Origin: Cellulomonas xylanilytica
GTDB lineage: Bacteria > Actinomycetota > Actinomycetes > Actinomycetales > Cellulomonadaceae
Reading direction: 5' to 3'
Length of the DNA stretch: 64,000 bases
Assembly (NCBI RefSeq): GCF_007989805.1
Contig: NZ_BJUB01000004.1
Span: 62,001 to 126,000, forward strand
Shown here piece after piece: positions 63,000 through 64,000 of this stretch. The position numbers and the translations under genes are program-made. How positions within the stretch are numbered: position 1 is the first letter of the stretch; each line of letters opens with the position of its first letter. The notes beneath the pieces were generated by a model, which was given only the letters and a program-made list of their open reading frames with translations, searched no databases and was not told the DNA's origin.

Positions 63000-63435
63000 A
63001 TGGGATGGAGCGCCCCTGTCTCGGAACTGCTCGAAGGGACTCAGTCGACGTGGGCCGTGCTGTGGTCTCTGCTGTACACGGCGGGCCACTCAGCTCTGCG
63101 GCTCAGTCTCGCTTCGCCGCTCGACTCTGGGGTCGAGCTCGCCTACGTGGCGATGGACCTGCGCGAGGCGCGCGACGAGCTGGAGCGGTTGCGCTTTCCC
63201 CCGACTTGTACGGTTGATCGCGAGGGACGTGGCGCGAGCAATGGAGCCAGCGATGTTTCTCTACAAACCCTGAGATGACCTCGAGCCGGACCCGGCCGAC
63301 CTCTTCACCGTCGACCAACTGACGACTTGGCAGGTGGTCAACGACGAGAACACCGCGAACGCCCAGCGCCAGATGGACCCGCGCCGGGAAGGACCCCACG
63401 CCGGCGGCCGCCATCGATGTCGTTCACCGCACTAG
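63000..63435 (+). pseudogene. Broken gene of unknown family
   Basis: An ATG at 63000 with AAGGAG seven bases before it starts MGWSAPVSELLEGTQSTWAV and reads well to about 63200 (AMDLREARDELERLRFP). After a -1/+1 shift the coding pattern continues in another frame as RLVRLIARDVARAMEPAMFL, then a TGA at 63271-63273, then DDLEPDPADLFTVDQLTTWQ to a TAG at 63433. Read in the original frame the product is only 92 residues. One frameshift and one nonsense change look like decay, though sequencing error cannot be excluded. Family not recognised. Confidence 0.6.
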
Positions 63436-64000
63436 CATGCGGGCGCGAGCCATACCGTCCGGCCCGTCATCTCGCTGTCGCCTGCGGTCGGGCAGCGCGC
63501 AGACCAGCTCCCACCAGGGGCCGCGACGTCGGGCGACAGAGCGCTGGAAGTGTGGTCCGGGCTCGCATGTGCGGGGGACGGTGTGCGGGGGTCCGCCGAC
63601 GCTAGTCGCCGGGTTCGCGCCTCACCATCCCGTTGCTGCCACCAACGCTTCGTCTGGCCGGTCGGCGCGTTTCCATCACCAGGCTCTGGCTGACCGTCGT
63701 CCTAGGGGCGCCGTGGTACTCGCTGCGGGTCCTCTCCCGCAGCGAGCGTGCCCGCCGTGGGTAGATTCCGACCGGTTCCCACTAGCGATGTATTGGAACT
63801 GCTCTTGCAGATCAAGAGCTTGGCCTGTCCAGTCTTCCAAACTGGCGACGCGGGGTGCGCGACTCCCGTTACCCCCTGACGGGCGGCCGCATGGCCGCGT
63901 GTCAGTCTTCCCCTCCCGCGGTGTCCGCGCGCCATGGTCTTGAGACCGCGCCTATGCGCGGCTACGGTGCAGATAGTTGCGGCTGACGCTCGATCAACTG
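63436..64000. other. Region without a clear gene at the window end
   Basis: No convincing coding frame. It holds the tRNA-like relic at 63801-63875 and otherwise shows no gene or repeat I can support. Confidence 0.45.
63801..63875 (+). repeat. tRNA-Gly(UCC)-like relic
   Basis: CCAGT-CTTCCAA-ACTGG (63829-63845) is exactly the anticodon arm of tRNA-Gly(UCC), and GACGCGGG...GACTCCCGT resembles its variable and T arms but with a disrupted loop. The 5' acceptor strand is missing, and a 7-bp hairpin (GCTCTTG/CAAGAGC) sits where the D arm would be. It is likely an eroded tRNA 3' half, as left by a past integration, not a working tRNA. Confidence 0.5.

Noticed and set aside
63801-63875. Functional tRNA-Gly gene
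   Set aside because: The anticodon arm is perfect, but the acceptor 5' strand is missing, extra bases separate the D-arm-like hairpin, and the T loop lacks TTC.

Overview
The window is high-GC actinobacterial chromosome. GTG starts are common and many gene pairs overlap by ATGA or GTGA. Gene content and order (whiA-yvcK-rapZ-uvrC, uvrA, uvrB-coaE-rpsA, polA, a PdtaR-type ANTAR regulator) match the conserved block known from Mycobacterium, Streptomyces and Cellulomonadaceae. I think of a Cellulomonas-like member of the Micrococcales, but that placement is inference.

Positions 1-38,336 are mostly core genome. The nucleotide-excision-repair genes uvrC, uvrA and uvrB are interleaved with the whiA cluster, a GH15 trehalase/glucoamylase-type hydrolase, a small acyl-CoA operon (acyl-CoA dehydrogenase, acetyltransferase, AMP-ligase) and a tandem pair of TerC-family transporters behind a yybP-ykoY manganese riboswitch. 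Then come pcp, coaE, rpsA, a phosphofructokinase, an acetate symporter pair, polA, and a complete branched-chain amino-acid ABC system (livHMGF, with livJ nearby in the opposite orientation). In livH the permease is fused to a secreted N-terminal domain.

Positions 38,338-46,992 hold an 8.6-kb integrated element in the 3' end of a tRNA gene. It is bounded by a 28-bp direct repeat (attL/attR). Paired integrase-arm-like 9-mers lie just inside each end, and the tyrosine integrase and excisionase lie next to attR. The cargo reads like a phage satellite or phiRv1-type prophage remnant: a ParB-nuclease/DNA-methyltransferase fusion, an HTH protein, a replication-initiator-like winged-helix protein whose 3' end runs into a cluster of about nine GACGGTT iterons, a run of overlapping small genes, and an HK97-type prohead protease with no capsid, portal or terminase gene. 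A C-tail-anchored membrane protein and a YjzC-like small protein face the other way at the left end. This is the most unusual part of the window.

Positions 47,266-56,214 hold an MTA-phosphorylase-like enzyme, an NAD-dependent epimerase with a Cys-rich insertion, a two-component system, a GT2 glycosyltransferase, a DUF2064 (TIGR04282) protein, a methyltransferase, a cytochrome b/molybdopterin oxidoreductase and a polytopic glycosyltransferase. They look like one uncharacterised sugar or lipid pathway under its own two-component control. Two CPA1-type antiporters flank a DUF421 protein (56,359-60,123), followed by a TetR-ABC exporter operon with a perfect 17-bp palindrome at its start. The last 1.7 kb (62,291-64,000) has little intact coding sequence. 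It contains one broken gene and a tRNA-Gly-like relic and looks like a decayed insertion region.
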